Assembly: GCA_033558025.1 (NCBI GenBank)
Contig: JAUCEF010000013.1
Span: 241,001 to 305,000 of the forward strand
Length of the DNA stretch: 64,000 bases
Reading direction: 5' to 3'
Origin: Phytophthora sp. 'mugwort'
Lineage: Eukaryota > Oomycota > Peronosporomycetes > Peronosporales > Peronosporaceae
A program made the position numbers and the translations under genes. The notes under the pieces are model-generated. The model did not search any database. It was not told the DNA's origin and saw nothing but the letters and a program-made list of their open reading frames with translations. Each line of letters starts with the position of its first letter. Positions within the stretch are counted from its first letter, which is position 1. Below are positions 10,470 through 22,293 of this stretch, piece after piece.

Positions 10470-11640
10470 AGAGTCTTCACAACGCGCCCCAGTCGAACTT
10501 AAACGTGATGTCGATGTCATTGTGAAGCGTAGACGAGTCCAAAATGATCACGAAGACTGCAATGAGCTTACCCTGCAGCGTCATTGTATGATTCAAGCAC
10601 AAACCTACGGTTTCAGAGTCCTTCGATGCATCCGGAGTAGATGATTGGCGTGGAGATCTCGACTCACGCTACAAAGAGCAGCACTTCAGCTGCGAAGAGT
10701 AGTTCCAACGATTGCTCTAGGCTGCGAGCCTGTTCTCTTCGTCGAACGAAGGTGACACCCTCCTTATCGTGGACTCGATTCCATTGTAGTCGAGTAATCG
10801 TTCGTCATCAATTAATCTTGTTGGGTTGTTTCAGGGCTATTTTGTCGCTGTTAGTGCTATTGCTTGGATTGTACAGTGACATTAAATGTCGGCACACAGT
10901 TTTTTTTTTTCATGACGGGAGTGAGGCTGTTTCGGTCCGACTTGTTACTCCGCGCAAGAGTTCACTTTCTCGCCAAAAAGGTAACTCTACGTTGGTCAGG
11001 TTTCGGGCCGTTTGACTTTGTCTTCTCCGTTTCCAAAACGTCCCTTTTTTCAGAACTCGAGCTATCATGTTCGAAAAAGATCCCTCGAATGGTTGATCGT
11101 TTGCTGCCTTCTCGGCTCCCGAGTGATCTGAGGTGTAGCAGAGTTCTGACTGTTATCCTCTTTTTCTTACAATATTGTACACTTTCGACAATGGAAATCG
11201 CATTTTACTGTAGATTTTGAATCAATGTAATCGGGCTCCGTGAGCCGCTTGGACAAAACCAGGAGCCATCAGGAGCAGCACCATCTCGTTGCTTTGACGT
11301 AGTGAACCGAAATAGAAACTGTCACGCCCGCACTGATATCCTACGAATTGCGCGCGTAATTCCACAGCACACGTTTGATGGGGAGCTTGATTACTAGAAA
11401 GAGAAAGATCAGTGTGATTTGCACCCACCACGGTACCAAAGCAAAAGCAAACCCAATAGACCGGAAGTAGGAAGAGTAAAAGTAGAATAGTACCAAAAGT
11501 GCGCTTACCCGGGGTGTACCACCGGAGCGAATCCCAAACATAAGAGAATTCTTCCTTCGCGAAACAGTTAACATCAAGGTACGTTTTAGTGAACCTCTAT
11601 TATTTGTGCTGACATTTCTGTTCCAGACTGGCATTGATTT
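10470..11640 (-). pseudogene. Decayed fragment of multi-pass membrane protein family
   Basis: Two pieces of the gene intact at 25014-22294 are recognisable on the minus strand. Its C-terminal end lies at about 10600-10480, where the DNA aligns base by base with 22450-22340 (for example GATGTCGAT and AATGAGTTTACC, written on the plus strand). Its middle membrane region lies at about 11560-11290, with VQITLIFLFLVIKLPIKRVL matching VQIGMILVFPMIKLAIKRAL of the intact protein. About 1 kb of the central linker between them is deleted, and the N-terminal third is missing. Stops and frameshifts are frequent. It abuts the next pseudocopy at 11653 in the same orientation, which points to an old tandem array. 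Confidence 0.6.
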
Positions 11641-11652
11641 CGTCAGTTGTAT

Positions 11653-13885
11653 TTATACGGGTCCGGGAGAGTGTCCCAGTCGAAATTGAACGTGATATCG
11701 ATACCCTGGTGCATGGTCGACGAGTCGAGAATCGCAATGAAATAGCCGATGAGTTTTCGCTGCAGTGTCATCGTTAGGACTCGAGTAGGAACGCGAGCTG
11801 GTAAAGCGCCGAGATGCCGTATTTTCTCTGAATAAATAGTACATGGACAGGAAGGACACGAGCTCCAGCAGACTATAGCCGATCGAAGTCACGAGTTCAA
11901 GCATTACGGCGGTATATGACATGTTCATGAGTATGACATCGTACTTGGCATTGGGCAGATACCAGAGTCCTCCGACACAGGCAGCGTACACAAGGGGCAT
12001 GAAGACCTCAATGTACTCGACAAAAAGTAACATCTCTGCAGCAAAAAGTAATTGAAGTGTCTGCTCAAGAATGCGAGCTTGGTCTTTCCGACGAATTTAA
12101 AACGTCATCAATCGAAACGCCTGCACTGCCGAGAATTTTGATGCCGCAGTGCCCAAACAAACGCTCGTCGTCGGTATGCTCAGTTTTAAGATTGCCATTT
12201 CTCATGCGCCGTCCTCCGATGGCACCAAGTGCCGGGAAAATAGATCGACTTGACAGCTTTCGGGGTAACTTTTCCTTCGTGGAGCTCTTCCGAAAGATTA
12301 TCGGTCGAATGGAGGAAAATTTACTTCTGTCAACAAGTGACGTCTCTGGGATCGATCGGCGAGAATTTTGGCCATTTCTTCCTGGGTTTCGAGCCGACGG
12401 GATAAATGTCGTAGCACGTGCCATCGGAAGGTCGGGTTCGACTTCCTTGTCACTTAGTTGAGACTCTTGCTGTTGGGTAGTCGACACTTGGCCGAAGTCC
12501 AGGATGCGACGCATGTTCCCAAGTCGAATCACGTTGGCGTCGATTTAAATCAATATGGCAGCCTCACGGGTGATGTTGATGCCATTAATGCTGCCACTCC
12601 GGGGGCTGCTTCTGACAGAACTCCCTTCTCTGCTGCTGCACCGCGATAACGAGGCCGCAGAGCTTGCGGATTTTGTCGTAAATCGATTCTTTCGACTTGA
12701 CTTTACCTTCAACTTCTTCGGGATTGAATCCGCTTAGGCGTCATATATGGTCGGCGATTAACTCGATTCCTCATCCTTAGGCGCCAGCAGGCTCGTTGAC
12801 GCAGTAGTCGTACAATTATCTCTGAAAATGGTTCTTTGCTAGGCTCTAAATCTAACGCCATGGCTCGAACCACAGAAGGGTTGATCACTGGTCGAACTCG
12901 TAGCTCGTGTTCTTCGTCTGCACTACGACTGAATGGTCAGTAGCATGTTTCTCGATTGTACCCGGGTAGAGCTCGCTTTCGACGATTCGGTCAGCGGTTT
13001 GCAACGTAGACTTCCGAGTCGCTCATGCAGTCGTTTCGGATGTAGACATGAGCCTCGTGTGCGACCTGCATGAAGTCGAACACCATCAAGAGGAGCGCCA
13101 TCCAGTTGGTTTGGGCGTAATTCATGCACACAGTTTGATAGAGCGAGCCAGAGATCTCGACCAGCAGATCGTCACATCTGCGCTGATGTCGTTAAGAGTC
13201 CGCGCTTTTTTTCCACAGTGCTCGCCTGATCGAGAGTTTCACGACGGGAAAGACGAGGATCATGACGATTTGAGCCCACCACGGCACAGCAGCAAACCCG
13301 ACGGATAGAAAGAGTAGAAAGTAAAAGAGCATCAGTTAAATGCCTAACGGGAAGATACCGTCGCAGTTGATCTCAGACGCGCGTGAGCTCGTCCTTAGCA
13401 AAAAAAAATGTAGTTGAATAGCACAGTGAGCAGTCCCCAGCGTGTCACACCGAGAAACGCTCGACATGGGATGGGGAAGTGCCATCCAAATGCCCAGATG
13501 ATCCACCATGACTTGAGACAGACCGCGACACACAGCGAGATGAGCGTCATCTTTGTGTGACTGTACTTGGAGTTCTTGTGATTAAGACTAACCGCCTGCT
13601 TACCTGCAAGTAGAAACGTAGCCGTCGTGATGGTGTGCGACAGAATTGATCGAAGGAAGGTTGTAGCGTGTTGTTTTGCTCCGCCGCGAGGGTCACGTAG
13701 CGGGATACAATCAAGACCCCATAGCGTAAGGATGGTGGGGAGAGGAGTCAGCAAGATGACTGCAATGACGCGGAATATGCTGGTTCACTCTTGGTAGACA
13801 TGGAAGGCGCAGAGCTTGTCAACGGAATACCGACCGAGGTAATGGTGCTCCGTCTTGAGGTCTCGAAGCCAACGGAGCCGTGTTA
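11653..13885 (-). pseudogene. Near full-length pseudogene of multi-pass membrane protein
   Basis: This is collinear with the intact gene at 25014-22294 over almost its whole length. The N-terminal motif LKTEHHYLGRYSVDKLCAF is at about 13865-13800, followed by the first membrane block (LTPLPTILTLWGLDCIPLRD, near 13750-13690). The Ser/Arg-rich linker is at 12530-12065, with DERLFGHCGI matching DDRIFGHGGI. The C-terminal membrane block is at 12033-11800 (LLFVEYIEVFMPLVYAA). It is broken by several frameshifts and stops, and a stretch next to RLRW near the N-terminus is deleted relative to the intact copy. Conservation of the membrane blocks shows the frame was once translated. Confidence 0.85.
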
Positions 13886-14535
13886 TTGTTCTAGTCTTGA
13901 GTTATTGCTGCATGGGGAGTAACCTCGTTTGTGCGATGGAATTAGGGAGACACCCGACATTACCGCAACAGCTCAACGTCTGTTACACTGTTGGTCCTAC
14001 CCGTCCTACATATGTGCTTACTGTTTTAAACGGAGTGGCGATAAGTACCGCAAGATTCGTTATTCTTAAAATATATTGTGAATTCCGGTCGATTAATTGA
14101 ATCGAGCACAACCAGTTTCCAAATCGGTCGAGTTAACTTGTCCACCCTGGAAAAACTCGAGTAGAACATGCAATAATTACTGTACTACCAAAGACCTAGC
14201 AACACGACTACAAATCACTCGCCTCTTCTGTAAACACATATATTATTGTAGCATTTTGTCGTTTGAACTTAATTTCTTGTCGAATTAGTAGCTTAAGAGT
14301 TTATCATAGAAAGACAAATCGATTTGGTTGGTGCACGATTAAGTTAACATACCGGTAGCGTGATTTCCGGGCTAAAATCTACAAGTACCGAATATCCTTA
14401 GTTATGGCGAGCTGTTTGTTATGGCATACAGCCACTCTGAGACAATCAAGACAGGCGCGGGAAGCTACGCCGTGCACCTTTGTTATCGCGTACATGTACT
14501 TTCCGCTTGTTCCCTTCACTTCTCGAAGACCACGA
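13886..14535. other. AT-rich spacer without recognised gene
   Basis: Only small chance frames are present (81 and 63 codons on plus). No repeats or element ends were identified, though the left end of the pogo element should lie in the right-hand part. Confidence 0.4.
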
Positions 14536-16320
14536 ATGTCGCCTAAGCCACGCAGACTGCCGAAAGGAAGACCACACCTTCCTGGTGGCCATGGCCGCCA
14601 ACTCAACAAAGGCAAAGTCACAGCCTACACGGCCCGGCACAAGCTGAAAGTGCTGCAGTATTTGGATAAGTACGACGACATTGCGCTAATAATCTCAACC
14701 TTCTACCTACGCTGCCTGCGGCCAAGTACAATAGCCGCCGAACTCTTATTCTCTCCTGGCGCCGCAAGCTGGACAAGATCGTGGCTGACTGTGCTGCACC
14801 CGGCCGAGGCAGCAAGAAAAAGCGCGGCCGCGTGGTGCAGCCACCGTATTGCCTCCCCACCTGGAGCAAAACCTTATGCGTTGGGTTAACGATCTACGTG
14901 ATGAGGTGTTCCTGTCACCCCTATGATGCTGCGGATCCAGGCTTTGGCCGAGGCAGACGCTGCCGGCATCAGCCATTTCAAAGCGTCTTGGTGCTGGTAG
15001 CGTCTGTTTAAGGCGCGGCACTGCTTAGCTTTGCGGGCGAAGACTCGGCAGGGGCAAATTCACCCACCCGAACTTACCGAAATTGCGAAGCAGTTTGCCA
15101 AGGAATTCCAAGAGAAGGCCAAATCTCTTGGTGTCACAACGATCTACAATGCAGACCAAACCGGTAAGTGGAAATTTTCGCTGATATTGATTCTATCATC
15201 TATCATCACGGGCGCGTGTGCATCTATGAATTCACTAGCTGTCAACTTCGAATATATCCCAAAGCACCCCACTAGCTACGAGAGGCAGTAAGACTGTGTG
15301 GGTGAAATGTGCAGGAAAATCAAAAGAGCGGGCTACGGTGATGCTACTGGGTAATTCAGACGGGTTGAAGCTTCCTCCGTTCGTCATCTTCAAGGTGCGG
15401 CCTTCCAAAGATACTGATCGCCAAGAGCAAAACAATCTCCTCCGCCACGGCTTTGGCATTCAAATTTGGAAGTTTATTTCCAAAGTTCAAACGGAGGGCG
15501 GCATGCAAGTCTACGGAAAAGGAAAGGTAAATCAAGTCGACGAAAATGAAGTTGATATTGAAGATAACTAACGTATTGTGGTCCTGTTGCAATGTAGGCT
15601 GGTGGAACGGGGAATTGACTGTGGAATTTGTGCGTTTCATTCCGGCAATCGCCGTGAGCCTGATAAACCTGTGCTGCTGTTACTAGACGACTTCTCAGGC
15701 CACTGGACTGACGAAGTCGTCGAGTATGTAAAAGCTATTAAGGTGACCCTAATGAAGATATCACCGAACGCAACTTCCGTGTCACAGCCAGCGGACGCCA
15801 CGTGGAACGGCCCCGTCCAAAAGAGGCTTCGGAATGCATGGGTTGAAGACTAGCGTTTCCAATTGGCAGCCCGAATGCCTGGGCAGCCTTTCAAGCTGCA
15901 GCCGCCGAGCCGAGCTTCATTGTGTGGCTGGATTGACTCCGCCTGGATAATGCGCTGCCGTCAACTATTCGTGCAGGCTTCTTGCACTGCGGCATAGTCG
16001 AACACGATGAATCTGGTGACTTCCCGGAAGACAGTGTGACATTGGTGCATGCGGGCGAGGCCATTTGCGACGCTATGCTCCACTCGAATATGATCGATCA
16101 TACCCAAGCTGAGTTCGGCCTTGAAGAGGACTTTGACGAAGCTCTTTCGCTCAATTACAGTAATAGATCAATAAAGTTCGCTTTGCACTTGTTCGCATAT
16201 CAACACGATGCCTTGGTTTCTTGCAGACATGAGCCTGCATATTCTGGTAGCCGAGACATATCAAGAACTGGTCTCTACACTGCAGATCAGGTGTGTGCCA
16301 TAACTAAGGTTATTCGGTAA
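14536..16320 (+). pseudogene. Pogo/Tigger-like DDE transposase relic with two introns
   Basis: The relic begins at ATG 14536 with an Arg/Pro-rich leader and a helix-turn-helix segment (ARHKLKVLQYLDKYDDI near 14631-14680). The DDE_1 catalytic domain follows. The first Asp is in YNADQT (about 15147-15162), the second in LLLLDDFSGHW (about 15675-15705) and the third in QPADATWNGP (about 15785-15815). A GTAAGT donor at 15164 and an acceptor ending at 15238 remove 75 bp and give a smooth DQT-AVNFEYIP junction. A second gap, 15527-15597, has GTAAAT, a CTAAC branch and TAG. Several frameshifts remain, including one directly after the second gap, which puts the WWNG family motif out of frame. A conserved acidic tail lies near 15980-16170. 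Such transposases cut and paste at TA sites. It is dead as written. Confidence 0.75.
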
Positions 16321-17264
16321 GCATCAGCATGGTTGTTTTTTTAATTGAACTTAAAAGTGACCGTATTGCTATTTATATGTACTGATATAGGACAAACGTC
16401 AGGACACTAGTTTCACTAGACAAGAGTCACTGCTGTAAATCAATTAGCCTGTAACTACCCTTGCACAAGTGTAACATGTACTCTCACGACTTCCGCTGGT
16501 GTGTTTTTTCTTATTCATGTGTATGGTGTAAGAGTCCAATATGCTAGTGATATATTCGGTCCTAGTGTGAGAACGAACTTTTACAGAGGTAGTATCTTTA
16601 TTTTGTATCTGATAGGGTAGTAGAAGATAGTGGCCAAACCGCTCGCTCCTCATATTGGCCTTGTGACGTAGTAGCGCGAGTGCGGAAATATGTCGAAGAC
16701 CATTTACTTTATATTTAGAGGAGCTACATGCCTTTATGAGAACACCTTCCCGGGTAAGCAATGTTTCAATGTTGCGCTGAGTAAAATTGTAGAGATTTAC
16801 ATTTTGATATGAAATTGTCTAGGAAAGTATACTGACAAAGTGTACTGACCAAGGCGGGGAGAGAATGTGTACCGCATGAAGTGTGTGCGTTTAAGGTAAA
16901 GGTAGAGGCTGTGGATTCATATCCGGAGCAACTTCTCTTATGGACGAGACTGCAAAAGATGGACGACATGACTATAGACGGTATGCCTGGTCGAAAAGAA
17001 ACACTTGAAGGCAGTAGTTAGGCTACTCTTCAGTCGTGGCAAAGGTTATCTATCTTAGCTGCGCTAAGCCATCATGGGGTTGTTGCTTGGGATTACGCGG
17101 AGGGGACGTTTACAAGAAATTCCTTTCATAGAGCTTTTGTTTAAAAAACTGTCTCTACTGAATCTGTGGCATTGCCCCGTTTAATCATTGCGATGGGCAA
17201 ACTATAAATTCATATGCATCGTGAGATTGAAACGGTAAGTATATTGTATTATTTTCATATTGAA
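16321..17264. other. Unassigned, no convincing gene
   Basis: Two minus-strand frames, 105 codons (16761-16444) and 67 codons (16969-16766), have no recognisable domain and low coding character. The right part is AT-rich. I see no tRNA or terminal repeats here. Confidence 0.35.
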
Positions 17265-17582
17265 TGTTGCGGGTGTGTCAGAATGCCGCACCAACCAGAA
17301 GCGGCAGGGGCCAACAACTCAATAAAACAACGTTAAGCTGACAGTTGTAAGCTCTCTCCAGAGAGCTAATTGTAAGGGCGCTACACAGCAGCCAATCAGA
17401 AGTAGTAAATGCTGTCCGGAAGACGAGCCCCTCTTATGGACAGCATCACCCGCGCGGTGATGGTCTTAGGGGTGAAAGGGGATCACTCCTCCTTTTGCGG
17501 ACGACTGATCGCATCGGTCAGTTTGAGGGCATAATACAGAATCAATAAACAATACTTTTAGCAAAGAAACCGTGTTTTAACA
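17265..17582 (+). repeat. Probable solo LTR
   Basis: A block of about 318 bp begins TGTTGCGGGTGTGTCAG and ends CGTGTTTTAACA, so it has TG..CA termini. It contains a short palindrome CTCTCTCCAGAGAG at about 17352 and an AATAAA signal near 17543, 35-40 bp before the end, an order typical of U3-R-U5. No internal retroelement sequence flanks it on either side. The flanks TTGAA and TTTCA do not give a clean target duplication, so the exact ends and the class (Gypsy is likely) are uncertain. Confidence 0.45.
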
Positions 17583-18634
17583 TTTCAAATACTGAGAGCT
17601 CGACAATGGCCAAGAACGGCAGCTAAGAATGCACCCCGAAAACGTGCTCAAAATGTCGCAAATGTCCCAAAATATGACCTTTTTGGTCAGTTCGGGCAAA
17701 TATTCGGGGCGGAATACACATTAGTGGTAGTCAATTGCGCCGCAACAAGAAGATTTTTTTTCAATACCGCTTGAGCAAAATTTGTTGTAGCCAATCAATC
17801 GTTGCCAATTAACACCCCCAAATTGAAGTTGCGGCAACTTCTTTTGTTTCCGCTGTTGTTCCTTGCTCATCGGAATTCTTCTAGAAACTGAGCAGCTCCA
17901 TACTACTGCTTCCGGGCCGCTCATGAAAAGCTGAAGCTGACCTATCAGCAAGGAAATCGCAACTTGCGAACGCTGACGGCAGCAAGGGTTATGTGGCAAT
18001 GATTTGGTTGGGACAGCTGATTGCTGGTCTTACGACCGCTGTCGAAACAGTGGAGCGGATCTGGCCGTCGTGTTGGCATTTACTGACGTTGTCTGAGCTG
18101 TATATATGGGGTCCGGGTTTGAACTTGCACTGCTCGACACCGTTAACGCACCGGTAGCAGCAGCGTTACCTGCTGCAGCCTTCCTTGGGGCGCCAGGTTG
18201 GTCGCTATTGGCGCGTTTCCACCAGACACGCGTGGATTCTTCTGTCGGCCTATCAGACCCGCATCTTGATCACTTTCACCGCGCGCCAAAACAAATTATT
18301 CTTGTTGCTCCAGGCCTAACATTGCGAGTCTTAGTGCAGTTGGGCGAAATGATTATGACGAATCAGAGGCCTGGAAAATGATTTTTTACTTGCTGCAAGA
18401 AAAAATATTCTTGTTGCTGCGCAATTGACTAAAACTATTGCATCTGCAAAGCTCTAGATAATTTTTTCCAAGATAGGCAACATATTAGCAACGGTACATA
18501 ATTTATGGTAACATAAATCAAATGGACTATCCCTTGTGAAATTTTTATTGCCATCGAACCATTTGCCACACCTGCCTTCTAGCCAGTCATTCCATTTACA
18601 TCTTGTGGGGCAATTTACGGTGAAATTGTCTCCT
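17583..18634. other. Unassigned segment with small open frames
   Basis: A 92-codon minus frame (17999-17721) and a 91-codon plus frame (18106-18381, Ala/Leu-rich start) have no recognisable domain. The upstream part of the MULE-like element may begin in this region, but no terminal inverted repeat was identified. Confidence 0.35.
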
Positions 18635-19310
18635 CACTTGAGAATTCTCTGGATGGAACACAAGAACCACACCTACAGCATCAAGAGCCGCTATAACGGC
18701 ACGGTCTACTGCACCTGTAGCCGTGTCCGGTCGAGCGGCTGTCCTGCTCGTTCGACTGTCAAACCAGACGGAGCCGTCTCGGAGGCGAACATTCACACCT
18801 GTAACCGTCCGAGTGAAACCGTCGTGGACGCTTCGGCTGAGATGAACGAGATTCTGGAGATACTGGCAGCCAGCGACATGGCTATGGCACCGAGTCGAGT
18901 ATGGTCCACCGCGATGGGGACTCTTCACCGCAAGTACGACAAGTCAGCGTTCCTTCGTGTGGTGGCGAAACCGTCTGCAGTCTCGTTTGTCAAAAACGTT
19001 AGACGGGAGTTAAAAGGCGGCGATATGTTTCGTGCAATAGAATTTGAATCCTACGTCATATGTCAGCGCTGACGACGAACGACCGTTCCTGCAGTTCAAC
19101 TATTTTTACGCTCAAGCTGGAACGCTTATGCGCGTAGTCGGCTTTGCCCATCGTTGATCTTCTACGACTGCTCAAGTACCCCCCAAAACGCGCTCTTCGT
19201 CGACTGTACTTGGGCGCGGATGCTTCAGGAAGTTACATGAAACTGTTCATGCTCTTGCGTCTTGCCCCACGTCTCACACGTGTAGACCCCGCAATTAGAG
19301 AGGAAAAGGG
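18635..19310 (+). pseudogene. MULE-type transposase fragment with FLYWCH-like finger
   Basis: The N-terminal part (about 18650-18830) has the Cys/His pattern of a FLYWCH-like finger, ending SGCPARSTVKPDG..HTC. FLYWCH domains commonly precede MULE transposase cores. Further right (about 19085-19235) the pattern FLQFNYFYAQAGTLMRVVGF, then QNALFVDCTW, matches the first part of the MULE catalytic domain; LFVDCTW would carry the first catalytic Asp. A stop and single-base losses separate the two parts, and the catalytic domain ends soon after TWARMLQEVT. So only the N-terminal third to half of a Mutator-like transposase remains. Confidence 0.6.
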
Positions 19311-19495
19311 GACGACACACAGTGGCGTGACTGTTGGCAGGGTTGAGCGCTTGGGGCGGTGTTCATGTAGCCGGCTACAGATTGAGGACTGAGAGCTTGG
19401 TAAACAAAGCGTTGCATATAGATTGTCTTTATTGCGTGGCAGTAAAAAAGAAGTTTAACGAATGGCTATTGTACCGGCAGATTGGGATCCGTCAC

Positions 19496-19611
19496 CAAAT
19501 TAAATCTTTAACAAAAGGTTTTCAACGTGCTAATGGTAAAAATAATCAAGGTAAAATAACTATAAAACATCGCGGTGGTGGACATAAACGTTTATATAGA
19601 ATAATTGACAT
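19496..19611 (+). pseudogene. rpl2: Nuclear fragment of mitochondrial rpl2 (NUMT)
   Basis: A 38-codon stretch reads IKSLTKGFQ..., then [20 protein letters not shown], which is the highly conserved N-terminal region of ribosomal protein L2 of the large subunit. Codons are almost all A/T-ending (AAA, AAT, TTA, GGT), in sharp contrast with the GC-rich nuclear genes here and as expected for a mitochondrial gene. Similarity ends abruptly after the Asp at 19610, and the frame stops nine bases later, at MLMQP. The left edge abuts DNA continuous with the MULE remnant. This is inferred to be a short mitochondrial insertion in the nucleus and cannot make a functional ribosomal protein. Confidence 0.75.
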
Positions 19612-20039
19612 GTTAATGCAGCCATAACTTTCTTTCTAACCGAAATTTCCAATGGGGTTTTCATTACGCGGAAGTTCGCCAAGCAAACTACTGATAGGGC
19701 GAAAACCAACTATCATCAACCAATATGCGATGTGCTGGAGCTCGCCCAAGATTTCCATTCGTCAAAAGGCGATTTCATCGTCTTGGCGTGAGAGGATCTG
19801 TCGTGAGCCCAGCTGGTTTCGGCAATACATTACACGTAAAGTATTGCACTCCTATAATCAGTACCTGCGTTTTTCAAGTATCAGTGAAATGTTATATTAA
19901 CACTGAAAGATGTAATCCTCGTCTTCCTGTACCTCAGTAACTTCATCGGGGGCCTGAGCGTCGGTCTCCACAATCGCTCGGCCGTTGCCTGATCGGCGTG
20001 GAACCATGTACTAGTCCTCCTTCATCTGGACCTTACGAT
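19612..20039. other. Unassigned spacer right of the NUMT
   Basis: Two overlapping plus frames of about 70-80 codons (19652-19900 and 19725-19940) show no domain. Part of this could be more organelle-derived DNA, but I could not match rps19 or another neighbour of rpl2. Confidence 0.3.
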
Positions 20040-21240
20040 TAAACTCCTATCCACGTACGGCTGAACACTTTGTTAGGCGAAGCCCGGAGTTTCTTCTTCA
20101 CGTCTGTCATTGACTTCGGTGGCGCCACTGCGATGCGGTTCTTCACGACCCCCAATATAACCTCAATTGGCTGGAGCTCCGGGTGATTTGTTTTGGGGGG
20201 GGTGGGGGGTGGTAGAACAGAGATGGTCATACTCTCCGGCAATCACGTTGGCTGCGTAGTTAATCTTGGACTTGGCAGTGGCGGCAAGCTTCAAAAGCTT
20301 CGTGCTGAAATAGCTAGAGAAGAATTCGCTCCTTTTTCCAGCCCTTTTTCGAGGACGGCTGAACGGTGTGGCGTTGATTACTGGCCCCATCCATCACTAT
20401 ATTGAACTCACCATAGTTGCGCTTCAGCGTTTGGCACAGCTTCCTGAACCAGTCCTCGAATGTGTCGCTGACGAAGTGTTGCCGTGGTAGTCCTGGTGCT
20501 CAGACGCAGCCATATCGGACTACAAGTACTTCAGGGAGTCTTTCACCCAGTTGCCATGCAACCCCCCACCGTTCTTGCGGTGCAGCACGCCAACACCAAC
20601 AATGGAAAATCGACGGCCTTTTCCGCTCTTAGCATAGAGAATGCGATCAGCAGGTAGCCATAACCGAGAAGCCACGTCGTGCTCGTTCACATAGCCCTCG
20701 TCGAGGAAAACCTCGGGTCTGATGGATTATTGTGGCGATCACGATTTGGCACCTTCTCAGCAAATACTCCTCGCGGACTGGACGGTGCCTGCCGCGTCCG
20801 TCGCGGTTTTGCGCTTCAGCCCAATAACATACGCGAAAGCCCGGTGTCTTGCTTACACCCGCGTCGTTCGGATGGGAGCACTGAAACCTGCCACATCTTG
20901 TAGCTCATCGATGGTGTGCTCTGTATTGGTAGGATCTTCATTTAAATTACGGTCCGAAACTATTTTACGGATTTCTGATTCGTAATTTTCAACAGCAGAG
21001 CGGTGGCAATGGCCCCGAACACCGTATGTGCTTGTGAAGAGCGGATCGTGGTGCTTGTTCCAGTCCACCAGCACGAACGAGATGGTGTTGTGCGTAGCCC
21101 ATTTGGTCTTTTATCACTTGGTGTAGCGTATGTCCCTTGGGGCGGAATCTTTGTGCAAACTCGGCCTTCAGGGTGCGGTGAAGTCGGACCATAATATTTT
21201 TTCAGCGGCGGTCAGGAGGTGCTTGGGCATCCGTAGCAGA
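20040..21240 (-). pseudogene. Tc1/IS630-like DDE transposase pseudogene
   Basis: Reading leftward, the three catalytic motifs appear in order. VFLDEGYVNEHD at about 20720-20680 carries the first Asp, preceding a GKGRRFSIVGVGVLHRKNGG stretch. EFNIVMDGASNQRH at about 20415-20370 carries the second. HPELQPIEVILGVVKNRIA at about 20185-20130 carries the Glu typical of the DDE family with the HPELQPIE signature. Upstream, near 21190-21070, a weaker HTH-like part may remain. At least six frameshifts or stops interrupt it. Terminal repeats were not identified. Confidence 0.7.
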
Positions 21241-22293
21241 TTGAATAATGAGCGACTGCAGACAAAAAAGACAGCTAGCTAGGCCGAGCTTAGCTCGATT
21301 GAATGCTAGCGAGAGAGAAGGGGGGGGGCACTTCTTGCCGTGTCATGTTTTCACTGTGATCGATCCCAACCTGCCTGTACAATAGACGGATCACATAATA
21401 GTGTGTATGGGGGGGACGAACGGTTTAGGACAATAATTGAATTGGCTTATTGGATTCATTTATTTTACAAATATGTAAACAAGCTCTACAAAGGAATACA
21501 TAATTATTATGCCTTTCTGCCAAAACGCCCTCGTTTTAGGGTCCTACATAGGAGGGGGTCTTACGAAAGCCCTCCTAACTGACTAGGTACCTATGCTTAA
21601 CCTTATCCCTATCCTCATCTGTCACTGTAGGCCATTAAATGTCCTGCAGTGTCAGATGAGGTAGGGGCAAGATATGAAATTTTCATACTTGATCTGCTGG
21701 GAGCTCTTTTGGACTTCCGAACGGCCGATGAATTTTGGCCATTCGGTCCTAAAAGTTTTTAAAAGGTGGTCCTTAAGTCCTAATCGGAGCTCATCCGTAG
21801 GACTTGCTTCCCCAGCACTCATTGGAAGATAAAAGGCAAAGTGCACTTAATTTTGTACCAGTGGCTCGACAAATCATACCTTTAACCCTAAGCACACTTG
21901 TGAGGGCCCTACCTGTTTGAGGTCAGATTGGCAACAAGTCGGGAAAGGCACAATACATTTAGTAAAATATTGTAACATATGTCAAAAATCATTGTTGCCG
22001 TCGAGCAGAGATCATCGGCGTCAAGTCACGAGAACCGGGGAGTGCAGCAGCACAGAGGTTGAACGGCCACAGCAATTACAGTTGGTCCCGTCTTTCGGGT
22101 TGGTGTCCTTCCCTGTTTGGCGTAGCGATGCTGCCAGATACAAGGGAAGACGCGGGTGCTGCTCGGTGCTGCTCTAGCGACCCCGGATCGGCACGGAGGG
22201 GAATCACGGGTTTTACCCAGCACGTCTCAATATGGGGCTCTGCAGGTCACGCTCATAGATTAATCACATCTCGGACGGAACGCGTGCGTAGCT
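21241..22293. other. Intergenic region with poly-G tract
   Basis: A GAGAGAGAAGGGGGGGGG purine-rich tract sits near 21310-21328. No gene is recognised; frames of 60-98 codons on either strand lack domains. The right part should contain the 3' end of the membrane protein gene. Confidence 0.4.

Noticed and set aside
16444..16969. Minus-strand frames near the pogo remnant
   Set aside because: Checked as possible Harbinger or other transposase; no motif found.
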